From: Streptomyces sp. TSRI0107
Lineage (GTDB): Bacteria; Actinomycetota; Actinomycetes; Streptomycetales; Streptomycetaceae
NCBI RefSeq assembly: GCF_001905845.1
Contig: NZ_LIVZ01000011.1
Location: forward strand, 62,001 to 126,000
Reading direction: 5' to 3'
Length of the DNA stretch: 64,000 nt
Shown: positions 7,775-15,362 of the stretch, one piece after another
How positions within the stretch are numbered: position 1 is the first letter of the stretch
Layout of the letters: each line of letters starts with the position of its first letter
Notes under the pieces: model-generated
Database searches by the model: none
Told to the model about the DNA's origin: nothing
Seen by the model: only the letters and a program-made list of their open reading frames with translations
Program-made: the position numbers and the translations under genes

Positions 7775-8698
7775 TCAGGCCGCGGCGATGCCCCGGGCGG
7801 CGGCCGTGCCGTCGAGCCCCGCGACGAACTCCCGCAGCCAGGCCGTGAACCCGGGCCCCAGGTCGGGCCGCTCGCAGGCCATGCGGACCACCGTGCGCAG
7901 ATAGTCCGCCTTGTCGCCGGTGTCGTAGCGGGCCCCGGTGAAGACCACTCCGTGCACCGTGCCGCCCGCGGCCAGTTCCTGGAGGGCGTCGGTCAGCTGG
8001 ATCTCGCCGCCCCTGCCGGGCGGGGTGCGCTCCAGGACCGGGAAGACGGCGGGGTCGAGCACATAGCGGCCGATGACCGCGTACCGGCTGGGCGCGTTCT
8101 GCCGGGCGGGCTTCTCCACCAGGCCGGTGACCCGGACGATCCCGTTCCGGCCGGCCGGCTCGACGGCCGCGCAGCCGTAGAGGTGCACCTGCTCCGGCGG
8201 CACCTCCATCAGCGCGACCACGCTGCCGCCGTGCCGCTCGCGCACCTCCAGCATCCGGGCGAGCAGGGACTCGCGCGGGTCGATCAGATCGTCCCCCAGC
8301 AGGACGGCGAACGGCTGGTCGCCGACGTGCCGGCGGGCGCACAGCACCGCGTGCCCGAGGCCCAGCGGCTCGCCCTGGCGGATGTGGTGGATGTTCGCCA
8401 GCCGCGCGGGGTCGCGGACCGCGTCCAGCCGTACGGTGTCGCCCTTGGCGGCGAGGGCGCGTTCCAGTTCCACGGCGTGGTCGAAGTGGTCCTCGATGGC
8501 CCGCTTGTGCCGCCCGGTGACCATGAGCACGTCGTCGAGCCCGGCCGCGGCGGCCTCCTCGACGACGTACTGGATGGCGGGTTTGTCGACGACCGGAAGC
8601 ATCTCCTTCGGTGTCGCCTTCGTCGCGGGCAGGAAGCGGGTGCCGAGGCCGGCGGCCGGGACGACCGCCTTGCGGACCTGAGTGTGGAGGGCGCTCAT
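7775..8698 (-). CDS. galU: UTP-glucose-1-phosphate uridylyltransferase
   Basis: This 307-residue enzyme makes UDP-glucose from UTP and glucose-1-phosphate, supplying cell-wall glycan, trehalose and glycogen-related pathways. The nucleotidyltransferase signature AAGLGTRFLPATK is at about residues 15-27, followed by KEMLPVVDKP, VTGRHKRAIEDHFD and the VEKP motif, as in GalU proteins. Length is normal for the family. The ATG at 8698 places the signature at its usual distance from the N terminus; in-frame sequence further upstream does not look coding. The gene is divergent from the lectin-fusion gene, with a 302-bp shared intergenic region. Confidence 0.93.
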   Translation of the reverse strand: MSALHTQVRKAVVPAAGLGTRFLPATKATPKEMLPVVDKPAIQYVVEEAAAAGLDDVLMVTGRHKRAIEDHFDHAVELERALAAKGDTVRLDAVRDPARLANIHHIRQGEPLGLGHAVLCARRHVGDQPFAVLLGDDLIDPRESLLARMLEVRERHGGSVVALMEVPPEQVHLYGCAAVEPAGRNGIVRVTGLVEKPARQNAPSRYAVIGRYVLDPAVFPVLERTPPGRGGEIQLTDALQELAAGGTVHGVVFTGARYDTGDKADYLRTVVRMACERPDLGPGFTAWLREFVAGLDGTAAARGIAAA

Positions 8699-8844
8699 GC
8701 GGCCATGCTGGGGCACCGGGATAAGAGCACGCCGAGAACCGCATGGGAGAACGCTGTGGAACCGTGCGGGGAAATCGGAGATTTGGTGCGCCAACCGGCT
8801 TTGTCCGTGCACAAGTTGTCGCCCGCGGCCGAGTAATTTCGAAT

Positions 8845-8862
8845 GCCGGTACGGATACCGGC
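8845..8862. promoter_or_regulatory. Perfect inverted repeat in the galU / lectin-gene divergent region
   Basis: A 7-bp inverted repeat (GCCGGTA at 8845-8851, TACCGGC at 8856-8862, 4-bp spacer) lies in the 302-bp intergenic stretch 8699-9000. It is a candidate operator. Nothing else in this stretch could be supported as a gene; it presumably holds both divergent promoters. Confidence 0.4.
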
Positions 8863-9000
8863 GGTAACGACACGGCATTTCCGGTCAACTGATTCCCGCT
8901 CAGTCGGACTTCTTGTTTCCTGTGAGACGTGTGTGCGAGGGTATGCCCCCCGCGGGAAGGCAAATGCCAGGCACATAAGTGCGGAAGGAAATGGTTTTCC

Positions 9001-10761
9001 GTGCAACCTCCTTACCCCCCACGTCCGCCCTACCCGCCCCACCCCGGATCCGGTCCCGGGCTCTCCGACCGCGAGCTCGTCGCCCGCCTCGGCGGCCCCG
9101 AGTACGACTCCCGGGCCCTCGCCCTGCTGCTCGCCCGGCACTGGCGGGCGGTCCACGAGTACGCCGCCATCTGCCTCGCAAGCAAGGCGAGTTCGGCGGC
9201 GATGGTGACCGCCGCCGCGTTCCGTCAGGTGCTCGTCGGCTCCCCGGCCGCCGGCGGCGCCCTGCGCCCACGGCTGCTCGCGGCCGTACGGGAGACGGTC
9301 GCCGACTGGGCCGCCGACGCCGTACTGACGTCCCTGCTGCCGGATCTGGGAAAGCCCACCGGCGGCCGCGGACTGCGTGCCGCCCGGCCCGCCACACCGG
9401 AACGGAGGCGCCTCGCCGAGCGCGCGTTCCACACTCTCCCGGCCGCCTCCCAATGTCTGTTGTGGCACACGGAGGTGGAGGCGGAGCCGATATCCGTACC
9501 GGCTGGTCTGTCGGGAGTGGACACGCTCACCGCCGCGACCGTGCTGGAACAGGCCCGGGAACAATTCCGGGCGGGCTGCGTACGGGCCCACCGGGAACTC
9601 GCCCCCACCAAGGAATGCCGCTTCCACAACCGGCTCCTCGACATCCCGATGCGCCGCGGCGGCACCCTGCTGCCCGATGTGCGGCGCCATCTCCAGGAAT
9701 GCCGGTACTGCCGGGACGCCGCCGAACAACTCGCCCACTTCGACGGCTCGCTCGGCGTGCTGCTGGCGGAGACCGTGCTCGGCTGGGGCGCCCGCCGCTA
9801 CCTCGACTCCCGCCCCGGCCGCGCCGGCACCGCCGACGCACCCCACACCGCCCGCACCCGCCCGGCCGGCGGTGGCCGGCACCGGGTCACGGCCGTGCGC
9901 GGCGGCCGGCGCGCCCTGTCCCGGCGGCCCGCCAAGGCCGCCCTCCTCGTCGGCGTCACGTCCCTCGCCCTGCTCGCCACCCTGCTGGTGGTCAGGGGCT
10001 GGTCCGGTGACAACGGTGTCGCCCCCGGCACCCACGCCACCTGGGGCGCGCCCAGCGGCCACACGGTCCGGCCGGCCCCGACCCCGACCCCTCAGCTCCC
10101 CTCGGCCGACCCCGCGGACCACGCCGACGAGGTCCGCGGCGGCCGGCTGCGCAACCTGGACGCCGGCCGGTGCCTCGACACCGGCGGCGCGCCCGAGGCG
10201 GGGGCGCGTGCCGGTCTGGCGGCGTGCTCCTCCGCCGGGCAGTGGTCGTACCGGGGCGACGGACTGCTGCGCAGTGCCACCGACCCGGCGCTGTGTCTCG
10301 ACGCGGGCGACCGGACGGTGGTGCTCGCCGAGTGCGCCGAGCCCGCCGGACGGACGCGGTACGACCTCACCGTGCGCGGCGAAATCCTGCCCCGCCGGCA
10401 CCGCGGACGGGCCGTCGCCGCGGGCTCCGGCGCGGACGTCGTCGTCACCGGCCGGGACGGCTCGGCGGCACAGCGCTGGGAGGTCGAGCCGGTGGACGAC
10501 GGGCCGGGCGGGAACAGGCCCCGGCGGGACGCGGGCGGGCGGCAGGGATCGGTCCCCGGGATCGGGCAGGTCGACGTGGACCTTCCGCCCGCGGGCGAGC
10601 CGGTCGACGCGGATCTGCTGCCGGAGGCCGGGCGGATCGACGCGGGCCCCCTTCCGGCGAGCGAGCGGGCCGACGGGGCCTCTCACCCAGGGGCCGAGGA
10701 GGCCGCGCCGCCCGTGCGGGCCGTCGCTGTCGCCGCCGACGCCGCCACACTCCTCGGCTGA
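9001..10761 (+). CDS. Sigma-like / ZAS zinc-finger / membrane / ricin lectin fusion protein
   Basis: This 586-residue protein starts at GTG 9001, about 12 bp after GGAAGGA. After a Pro-rich head, residues about 20-220 are helical and recall ECF sigma region 2 (LLARHWRAVHEYAAICLASK). A zinc-binding ZAS-type motif H-x3-C-x2-C (HLQECRYC, H230) typical of anti-sigma factors follows. One membrane helix lies around residues 313-335, and a beta-trefoil lectin-like domain spans about 380-495, ending with AQRWEVEP, the QxW-type motif of ricin B repeats. A low-complexity acidic tail closes the protein. The layout suggests a transmembrane sensor linking extracytoplasmic glycan binding to intracellular control, but that is inference. 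Confidence 0.75.
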   Translation: MQPPYPPRPPYPPHPGSGPGLSDRELVARLGGPEYDSRALALLLARHWRAVHEYAAICLASKASSAAMVTAAAFRQVLVGSPAAGGALRPRLLAAVRETVADWAADAVLTSLLPDLGKPTGGRGLRAARPATPERRRLAERAFHTLPAASQCLLWHTEVEAEPISVPAGLSGVDTLTAATVLEQAREQFRAGCVRAHRELAPTKECRFHNRLLDIPMRRGGTLLPDVRRHLQECRYCRDAAEQLAHFDGSLGVLLAETVLGWGARRYLDSRPGRAGTADAPHTARTRPAGGGRHRVTAVRGGRRALSRRPAKAALLVGVTSLALLATLLVVRGWSGDNGVAPGTHATWGAPSGHTVRPAPTPTPQLPSADPADHADEVRGGRLRNLDAGRCLDTGGAPEAGARAGLAACSSAGQWSYRGDGLLRSATDPALCLDAGDRTVVLAECAEPAGRTRYDLTVRGEILPRRHRGRAVAAGSGADVVVTGRDGSAAQRWEVEPVDDGPGGNRPRRDAGGRQGSVPGIGQVDVDLPPAGEPVDADLLPEAGRIDAGPLPASERADGASHPGAEEAAPPVRAVAVAADAATLLG

Positions 10762-10828
10762 CGCCGTTTCCCGGCCGCACGGGGTCACCCCGGCGGGCAC
10801 CGCCGCCGGACCGTGACCCGGTAGGCTG

Positions 10829-10861
10829 CACCGGCATGCGCCCGCCGGGCGCATGCCGGTG
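10829..10861 (+). promoter_or_regulatory. Perfect 15-bp hairpin 5' of dedA
   Basis: Arms 10829-10843 and 10847-10861 pair perfectly over 15 bp with a GCC loop. A TAGGCT -10-like box lies at 10822-10827, so the hairpin would form the extreme 5' end of a dedA transcript. Alternatively it terminates the upstream gene, 67 bp away. It ends 29 bp before the dedA start. Confidence 0.65.
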
Positions 10862-10890
10862 AGGCGACGAGAGACGAGAGGGGAGCTGCG

Positions 10891-11538
10891 GTGCACGTCC
10901 AGGAGTGGCTCGAGACCGTACCCGCGGTCAGCATCTACGCGCTGGTGGGAGTGGTCATCGGCCTGGAGAGCCTGGGCATCCCCCTGCCGGGCGAGATCAT
11001 CCTGGTCTCCTCCGCGCTGCTCGCCTCCCAGCACGGCGACATCGACCCGGTGATCCTCGGGGCCTGCGCCACCGCCGGCGCGATCATCGGCGACTCCATC
11101 GGCTACGCCATCGGCCGCAAGGGCGGACGCCCGCTGCTGGCCTGGCTCGGCAACAAGTTCCCCCGGCACTTCAGCGAGGGACACATCGCCACCGCCGAGC
11201 GCTCCTTCGAGAAGTGGGGCATGTGGGCCGTCTTCTTCGGCCGCTTCATCGCCCTGCTGCGCATCTTCGCGGGCCCGCTCGCCGGTGTGCTGCGCATGCC
11301 GTACTGGAAGTTCCTGATCGCCAACGTCCTCGGCGGCATCGTCTGGGCCGGCGGCACCACCGCGGTCATCTACTACGTCGGCGTGGTGGCCGAGGCCTGG
11401 CTCAAGCGCTTCTCCTGGGTCGGCCTGGTGCTGGCGGTGTGCGTCGGCCTCGCCTCCATGCTGATCATCAAGCGCAAGGCGAAGCAGGCGACGCAGCAGC
11501 AGGTGGCCGAGCCGGACCCGGTCCCGGCCACCGACTGA
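10891..11538 (+). CDS. DedA family membrane protein
   Basis: The 215-residue protein belongs to the DedA/SNARE-associated family, which includes undecaprenyl-phosphate and phospholipid translocases of the inner membrane. The family pattern is clear: GLESLGIPLPGEIILVSSAL near the N terminus, GDSIGYAIGRKGG, and the R-rich segment FFGRFIALLRIFAGPLAGVLRM, followed by two further hydrophobic helices and a basic tail. The GTG start at 10891 is preceded by GGGGAG. It is a single-gene unit convergent with the carbonic-anhydrase-like gene; the stop codons are 16 bp apart. Confidence 0.88.
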   Translation: MHVQEWLETVPAVSIYALVGVVIGLESLGIPLPGEIILVSSALLASQHGDIDPVILGACATAGAIIGDSIGYAIGRKGGRPLLAWLGNKFPRHFSEGHIATAERSFEKWGMWAVFFGRFIALLRIFAGPLAGVLRMPYWKFLIANVLGGIVWAGGTTAVIYYVGVVAEAWLKRFSWVGLVLAVCVGLASMLIIKRKAKQATQQQVAEPDPVPATD

Positions 11539-11554
11539 GCCCTGCGGCCGAGCG

Positions 11555-12091
11555 CTACGAGCGGGCGGTGTGCACCTCGCGGTGCGCCTTCGCCAGCTCC
11601 GCGTACATCGTCCCGTTCAGCGTGATGCCCTCGCGCTCCTCGGCGGTCAGCTCCCGTCTGACCTTCGCCGGTACGCCGGCGACGAGCGAGCCCGGGGGCA
11701 CTCGCATACCCTGCGGCACCAGCGCCTGCGCGGCGACCAGGGAACCCGCGCCGATGACCGCGCCGTTGAGCACCGTGGCGCCCATGCCGATCAGGCAGTC
11801 GTCCTCGACGGTCGCGCCGTGCACGACGGCGTTGTGCCCGATGGAGACGCGCTCGCCGACGGCGACGGGGAAGCCGGGGTCGGCGTGGAGCGTGCAATTG
11901 TCCTGCACATTGCTGCTCGCGCCCACCGAGATCCGCTCGACGTCGCCCCGCAGCACCGCCCCGTACCAGACGCTCGCGCCCGCCCCCAGCGTCACGTCCC
12001 CGATCACCGTGGACGTCGGCGCCACGAACGCCTCCGGGTCCACGGCCGGTTCCTTGCCGCCGATACCCGTGATCAGCGCCTGGTGAGCCAT
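11555..12091 (-). CDS. Gamma-type carbonic anhydrase family protein (left-handed beta-helix)
   Basis: This 178-residue protein is a trimeric left-handed beta-helix protein like gamma-carbonic anhydrase, PaaY and CaiE. Hexapeptide repeats run through most of the length (TVIGDVTLGAGASVWYGAVL and following). The His ligands that bind the metal between subunits appear in CTLHAD and GHNAVVHG. I chose the ATG giving MAHQALITGIGG over an upstream in-frame ATG because it matches the usual N-terminal length. Carbonic anhydrase activity cannot be confirmed from sequence, since many relatives lack it. Confidence 0.83.
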   Translation of the reverse strand: MAHQALITGIGGKEPAVDPEAFVAPTSTVIGDVTLGAGASVWYGAVLRGDVERISVGASSNVQDNCTLHADPGFPVAVGERVSIGHNAVVHGATVEDDCLIGMGATVLNGAVIGAGSLVAAQALVPQGMRVPPGSLVAGVPAKVRRELTAEEREGITLNGTMYAELAKAHREVHTARS

Positions 12092-12199
12092 CGTCGCCTC
12101 CTTGTCGTCGATTACCCCCGCACCGTACGCCACCCGGTAGGGCGAAGATCACAGGCCTCCGGTCCCCGGGCCCTGTGACGCCCTGAGTACCGTGAGCGG

Positions 12200-13003
12200 G
12201 TGCCGAAGCCCAAGAACACGTTCTCATCATGGCGCCGCCGCCTGGCGCAGCGCGCGGTCCACGCGGGCTGGGCCTGGGTGCAGCGCACCGGCTCGGTCAC
12301 CGCCGAGCGGCCGGGACGGTTCCGCTTCGGTTCGATGGGCACCGGCACCAGACTCGCCTTCCCGCTCGGCACGGTCTTCGGCGAACCCTGGATCCACCTC
12401 GGCGCCCACTGCATCGTCGGTGAGCAGGTCACCCTGACGGCCGGTCTGATGCCGGACCTCGACCTCGGCCCGGACCCGATCCTGCGCATCGGCGACGGTG
12501 TGGTCCTCGGCCGCGGCAGCCATGTCATCGCGGACACCACGGTCACCATCGGCAGCGACTGCTACTTCGGACCGTACGTCTACGTCACCTCCACCAACCA
12601 CTCCTACGACGACCCGCACGAGCCCATCGGCAAGCAGTGGCCGCGCATGGAGCCCGTGGAGATCGGGCCGGGCTGCTGGATCGGCACCGGCGCCGTGATC
12701 CTGCCGGGGGCCCGGATCGGGCGGAACGTGGTGGTCGCGGCCGGCGCGGTGGTGCGCGGCACGGTGCCCGACCACGCCGTGGTGGCGGGCGCGCCCGCCA
12801 AGGTCGTACGCCGCTGGACGCCCGCCGAGGGCTGGCAGCCGCCGCTGCGCACCCCGGCGCCCGTGCCGATACCGGAGGGCGTGACCTCCGACGAGCTGGT
12901 GAAGCTGTCGGAGCTGGACGAGGCGGCGGTGGCCCGGCTCGCGGAGCTGGACGAGCCGGACGTGGCCCGGCTGGAGCTGGACGGGGCCGACGCGGAGCCC
13001 TGA
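12200..13003 (+). CDS. Left-handed beta-helix acyltransferase-like protein
   Basis: This 267-residue protein has a hexapeptide-repeat core (about residues 60-210) of the maltose/galactoside O-acetyltransferase and serine acetyltransferase type. The loop STNHSYDDPHEPI carries the conserved His expected to act as catalytic base. The late motif VVAGAPAKVVRRW is the standard C-terminal end of the beta-helix. The C-terminal tail repeats a short acidic pattern (LSELDEAAVARLAELDEPD). The GTG start is close behind a TACCGT -10-like box, so the mRNA may be leaderless. The acceptor is unknown; surface glycan or lipid is plausible. Confidence 0.75.
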   Translation: MPKPKNTFSSWRRRLAQRAVHAGWAWVQRTGSVTAERPGRFRFGSMGTGTRLAFPLGTVFGEPWIHLGAHCIVGEQVTLTAGLMPDLDLGPDPILRIGDGVVLGRGSHVIADTTVTIGSDCYFGPYVYVTSTNHSYDDPHEPIGKQWPRMEPVEIGPGCWIGTGAVILPGARIGRNVVVAAGAVVRGTVPDHAVVAGAPAKVVRRWTPAEGWQPPLRTPAPVPIPEGVTSDELVKLSELDEAAVARLAELDEPDVARLELDGADAEP

Positions 13004-13004
13004 C

Positions 13005-13862
13005 TCACCCGCCGGCCAGCATCAGTGTGCCGACCAGCGCCAGTCCGGCGCCCGCGGCCTGGACCGCGCGCAGCCGCTCGCTGAGGAAGCCGCGCGCTGC
13101 CAGCGCGGTCACCACCGGGTAGAGCGAGGCGAGGACTGCCGCCACGGTCACCGGGCCGTGCTGGGCGGCGATCGAGTAGGTGCCGTTGGCGGCGACGTCG
13201 GCGAGTCCGACGAAGGCGAGCGCGGGCAGCGCACGCCAGGGGAAGCCGTCGGCGGGAAGTGCGGGGGAGCCGCGCCGCACGGAGACGTACAGAGCCGTGC
13301 CGCCCGCGACCACGTTGGTGACCCGCTGCACGAACAGGGCGAGGAACAGGCCGGTCAGCGTGGTCGACGCCTCGGCGATCAGCGCCATCACCGAGCCGAA
13401 GCCGAACGCCGCGAGCAGGGTGAGCAGCACCGCCTGCCGCTGTACCGGAGCGCCCTTGAACTGCGGTCCGCCCGCGAGCACCACTCCCGCCACGGCGACC
13501 GCGATCCCCGCGAGCTGGACCAGCCCGGGGCGTTCGCCCAGGACGAGCCCGACGCCGATCGGGACCGCCACGCCCAGCGAGCCGAGCGGTGAGACCACGC
13601 CCATCGGTCCGAGGGCGAGCGCCTTGTAGAAGGCGAGCATCGCCACCGGGCCCACCAGACCGGCGCCCACCGCGAACCACAGCTGCGGCCCGGCCTCGCT
13701 CCAGCCGCCGGTGGCGACCACGATCGCACCGAGGACCAGGACGGCGATCGACTGCGAGACGACCACCACGGTGAGAGCGGGCAGGCGCCGGGTCAGCAGT
13801 CCGCCGCCGAAGTCGGCCAGGCCCCACAGAAGGCTGGTGGCCAGGGCGAAGAGTGCTGTCAC
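13005..13862 (-). CDS. EamA/DMT family transporter
   Basis: The 285-residue protein has ten hydrophobic helices in two EamA repeats, the layout of ten-helix drug/metabolite exporters of the inner membrane. The first residues MTALFALATSLLWGLADFGG and the later repeat GPVTVAAVLASLYPVVTALA are characteristic. The GTG start at 13862 faces a divergently transcribed XRE-cupin regulator, with two related repeat elements in the 124-bp gap. That arrangement suggests the regulator controls export of a small molecule, possibly an amino acid. Confidence 0.85.
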   Translation of the reverse strand: MTALFALATSLLWGLADFGGGLLTRRLPALTVVVVSQSIAVLVLGAIVVATGGWSEAGPQLWFAVGAGLVGPVAMLAFYKALALGPMGVVSPLGSLGVAVPIGVGLVLGERPGLVQLAGIAVAVAGVVLAGGPQFKGAPVQRQAVLLTLLAAFGFGSVMALIAEASTTLTGLFLALFVQRVTNVVAGGTALYVSVRRGSPALPADGFPWRALPALAFVGLADVAANGTYSIAAQHGPVTVAAVLASLYPVVTALAARGFLSERLRAVQAAGAGLALVGTLMLAGG

Positions 13863-13878
13863 GGGGGCCTCGCAGTAC

Positions 13879-13931
13879 AGTTCGGTGAACGATCGGGAAC
13901 GGTCGGGTGCACCTCACGGTAGTTCAGTGAA
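13879..13931. promoter_or_regulatory. Pair of repeated operator-like sites between EamA gene and its regulator
   Basis: Two 11-bp direct repeats, AGTTCGGTGAA (13879-13889) and AGTTCAGTGAA (13921-13931), match at 10 of 11 positions and are spaced 42 bp apart, four helical turns. The first is a partial palindrome GTTC-GGT-GAAC. They are candidate binding sites for the divergent XRE-cupin regulator. Confidence 0.5.
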
Positions 13932-13986
13932 GTGCACGCTGTCATCCATAATATTGGACTCCGAAGACTCTGATGGTGGACGGAAC

Positions 13987-14559
13987 GTGTCGGATCTCGA
14001 CCTGCTGACCCAGTCCCTGGCGCGCAATGTCAAACACTGGCGTGCCGTGCGCGGCTTCACCCTCGACGTGCTCGCCGCCCGTGCCGGGGTCAGCCGGGGC
14101 ATGCTCATCCAGATCGAGCAGGCCCGTACCAACCCGAGCATCGGCACCATCGTCAAGATCGGCGACGCGCTCGGCGTCAGCATCACCACCCTGCTCGACT
14201 ACGAGAGGGGACCCAGGGTCCGGATCGTCCCCGCCGAGCGGGCCGTGCGGCTCTGGCACACCGAGGCCGGCAGCTACAACCGGCTGCTCGCGGGCGCCGA
14301 GGCCCCCGGTCCGCTGGAGATGTGGGACTGGTGCCTGATGCCGGGCGAGAACAGCCCGTCGGAACCGCACCCCGGCGGCACCGTCGAGCTGGTCCACGTC
14401 ACGGCCGGCGAGCTGACACTGACCGTCGACGGCGTGGACTACCTCGTCCCCGCGGGCGCGAGCGCGTCCTTCGAGGCCAACAGCCCGCACACCTACGGCA
14501 ACCAGGGCACCGTACCGATGGAAATGGTCATGGCCGTCTCGGTGCCGCCCGTCCAGTGA
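13987..14559 (+). CDS. XRE family transcriptional regulator with cupin domain
   Basis: This 190-residue regulator has an N-terminal XRE helix-turn-helix (residues about 8-65; FTLDVLAARAGVSRGMLIQI) and a C-terminal cupin barrel (about 100-190) containing PGGTVELVHVTAGELTLTV. Such HTH-cupin proteins sense a small ligand in the cupin pocket and usually control a neighbouring transport or metabolic gene. It is divergent from the EamA exporter. The GTG start at 13987 gives an HTH beginning a few residues in; alternative starts about 20-40 bp upstream cannot be excluded. Confidence 0.85.
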   Translation: MSDLDLLTQSLARNVKHWRAVRGFTLDVLAARAGVSRGMLIQIEQARTNPSIGTIVKIGDALGVSITTLLDYERGPRVRIVPAERAVRLWHTEAGSYNRLLAGAEAPGPLEMWDWCLMPGENSPSEPHPGGTVELVHVTAGELTLTVDGVDYLVPAGASASFEANSPHTYGNQGTVPMEMVMAVSVPPVQ

Positions 14560-14579
14560 GCGGCTGTTACCGTGCGGCC

Positions 14580-15140
14580 ATGCGCGCACCCATCGGAGAC
14601 TTCGACCACGCCACCCCGGCTCCCGACTGCCTCGACGAGCTGACCCGCCCCGTCGCCGACGCCGTACGCGAGTGGCGCGGCGGTGTCCCCGCCGAGCAGA
14701 TCCTCTACGTCGACACCGACCCGCGGTGGGCGGACACCGCCGTCTTCGTCGAGCACTACGGCCGGGACCTGCTGGAGCGCTCCGCGAACTGCGTGGTCGT
14801 CGCCGGGAAGCGCGGCGGCGAGAGCACCCTCGCCGCATGTGTCGTGCTCTCCACCGCCCGGGTCGACGTCAACGGTGTCGTACGCCGCCAGCTCGGCGCC
14901 CGCAAGGCCTCCTTCGCGCCCATGGACACGGCGACCGGGGAGACCGGCATGGAGTACGGCGGCATCACGCCCGTCGGCCTGCCCGGCGACTGGCCGGTGC
15001 TGGTGGACTCGGCCGTCGTCGACCTGCCGTACGTCCTGGTCGGCAGCGGACGGCGGCGCGGCAAGCTGCTCGTCCCCGGGAAGGCGTTCGCGGAACTGCC
15101 GGGCGCGGTGGTGCTGGATGGGCTGGGGGTCCCGGTCTAG
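14580..15140 (+). CDS. YbaK/EbsC-type aminoacyl-tRNA deacylase-like protein
   Basis: The 186-residue protein resembles YbaK/ProX-type trans-editing enzymes that hydrolyse mischarged aminoacyl-tRNA. Family-like segments are the VVVAGKRGGES strand, ARKASFAPMDTATGETGMEY, which carries the conserved Lys and the turn before the Gly-rich loop GGITPVGLP, and the C-terminal GSGRRRGKLLVP. The ATG at 14580 lies just after a TTACCGT -10-like box. The TAG stop lies inside the CTAG that begins the MITE at 15137-15302, so the element borders the reading frame exactly. Because CTAG is palindromic and presumably duplicated, the original target may already have supplied this stop. Confidence 0.75.
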   Translation: MRAPIGDFDHATPAPDCLDELTRPVADAVREWRGGVPAEQILYVDTDPRWADTAVFVEHYGRDLLERSANCVVVAGKRGGESTLAACVVLSTARVDVNGVVRRQLGARKASFAPMDTATGETGMEYGGITPVGLPGDWPVLVDSAVVDLPYVLVGSGRRRGKLLVPGKAFAELPGAVVLDGLGVPV

Positions 15141-15302
15141 GGGGCGTCTCGCCGATCATGCCGGGCTCGCGGCGCCTGGCACCGCGCCTCGCCGCGTTGT
15201 CGTCGGTCCCCGATGCGCCGCATCGGCTCCCTCCTCCGCCTTGCGATGCACGGCACCAGACGCCGCTCCCTGATCCGGCCTGATCGACGAGACACCCCCT
15301 AG
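15137..15302. mobile_element. MITE-like element, copy 1 (166 bp including CTAG borders)
   Basis: The element has terminal inverted repeats of about 24 bp (left GGGGCGTCTCGCCGATCA; the right end is its near-perfect reverse complement) and is bounded by CTAG on both sides. It is almost identical, in inverted orientation, to the copy at 54159-54363 apart from a 39-bp difference. It shares its core with the copy at 17905-18094. It encodes no transposase, so it would need an enzyme from elsewhere. Confidence 0.88.
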
Positions 15303-15362
15303 AGCCGGCGGCGGCCCCCGAACCAGCCCGCCGGGCCTGCCGATCCGCGCCCCGGTGTGACG

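Noticed and set aside
9377..10816. Long plus-strand open frame overlapping the lectin-fusion gene
   Set aside because: It lies in another frame of a well-supported gene and shows the Pro/Arg/Ala-rich composition of GC-rich shadow frames.
15141..15298. Small proteins encoded inside the MITE copies
   Set aside because: The frames end at the terminal repeats, are not preserved between copies and have no ribosome-binding site.
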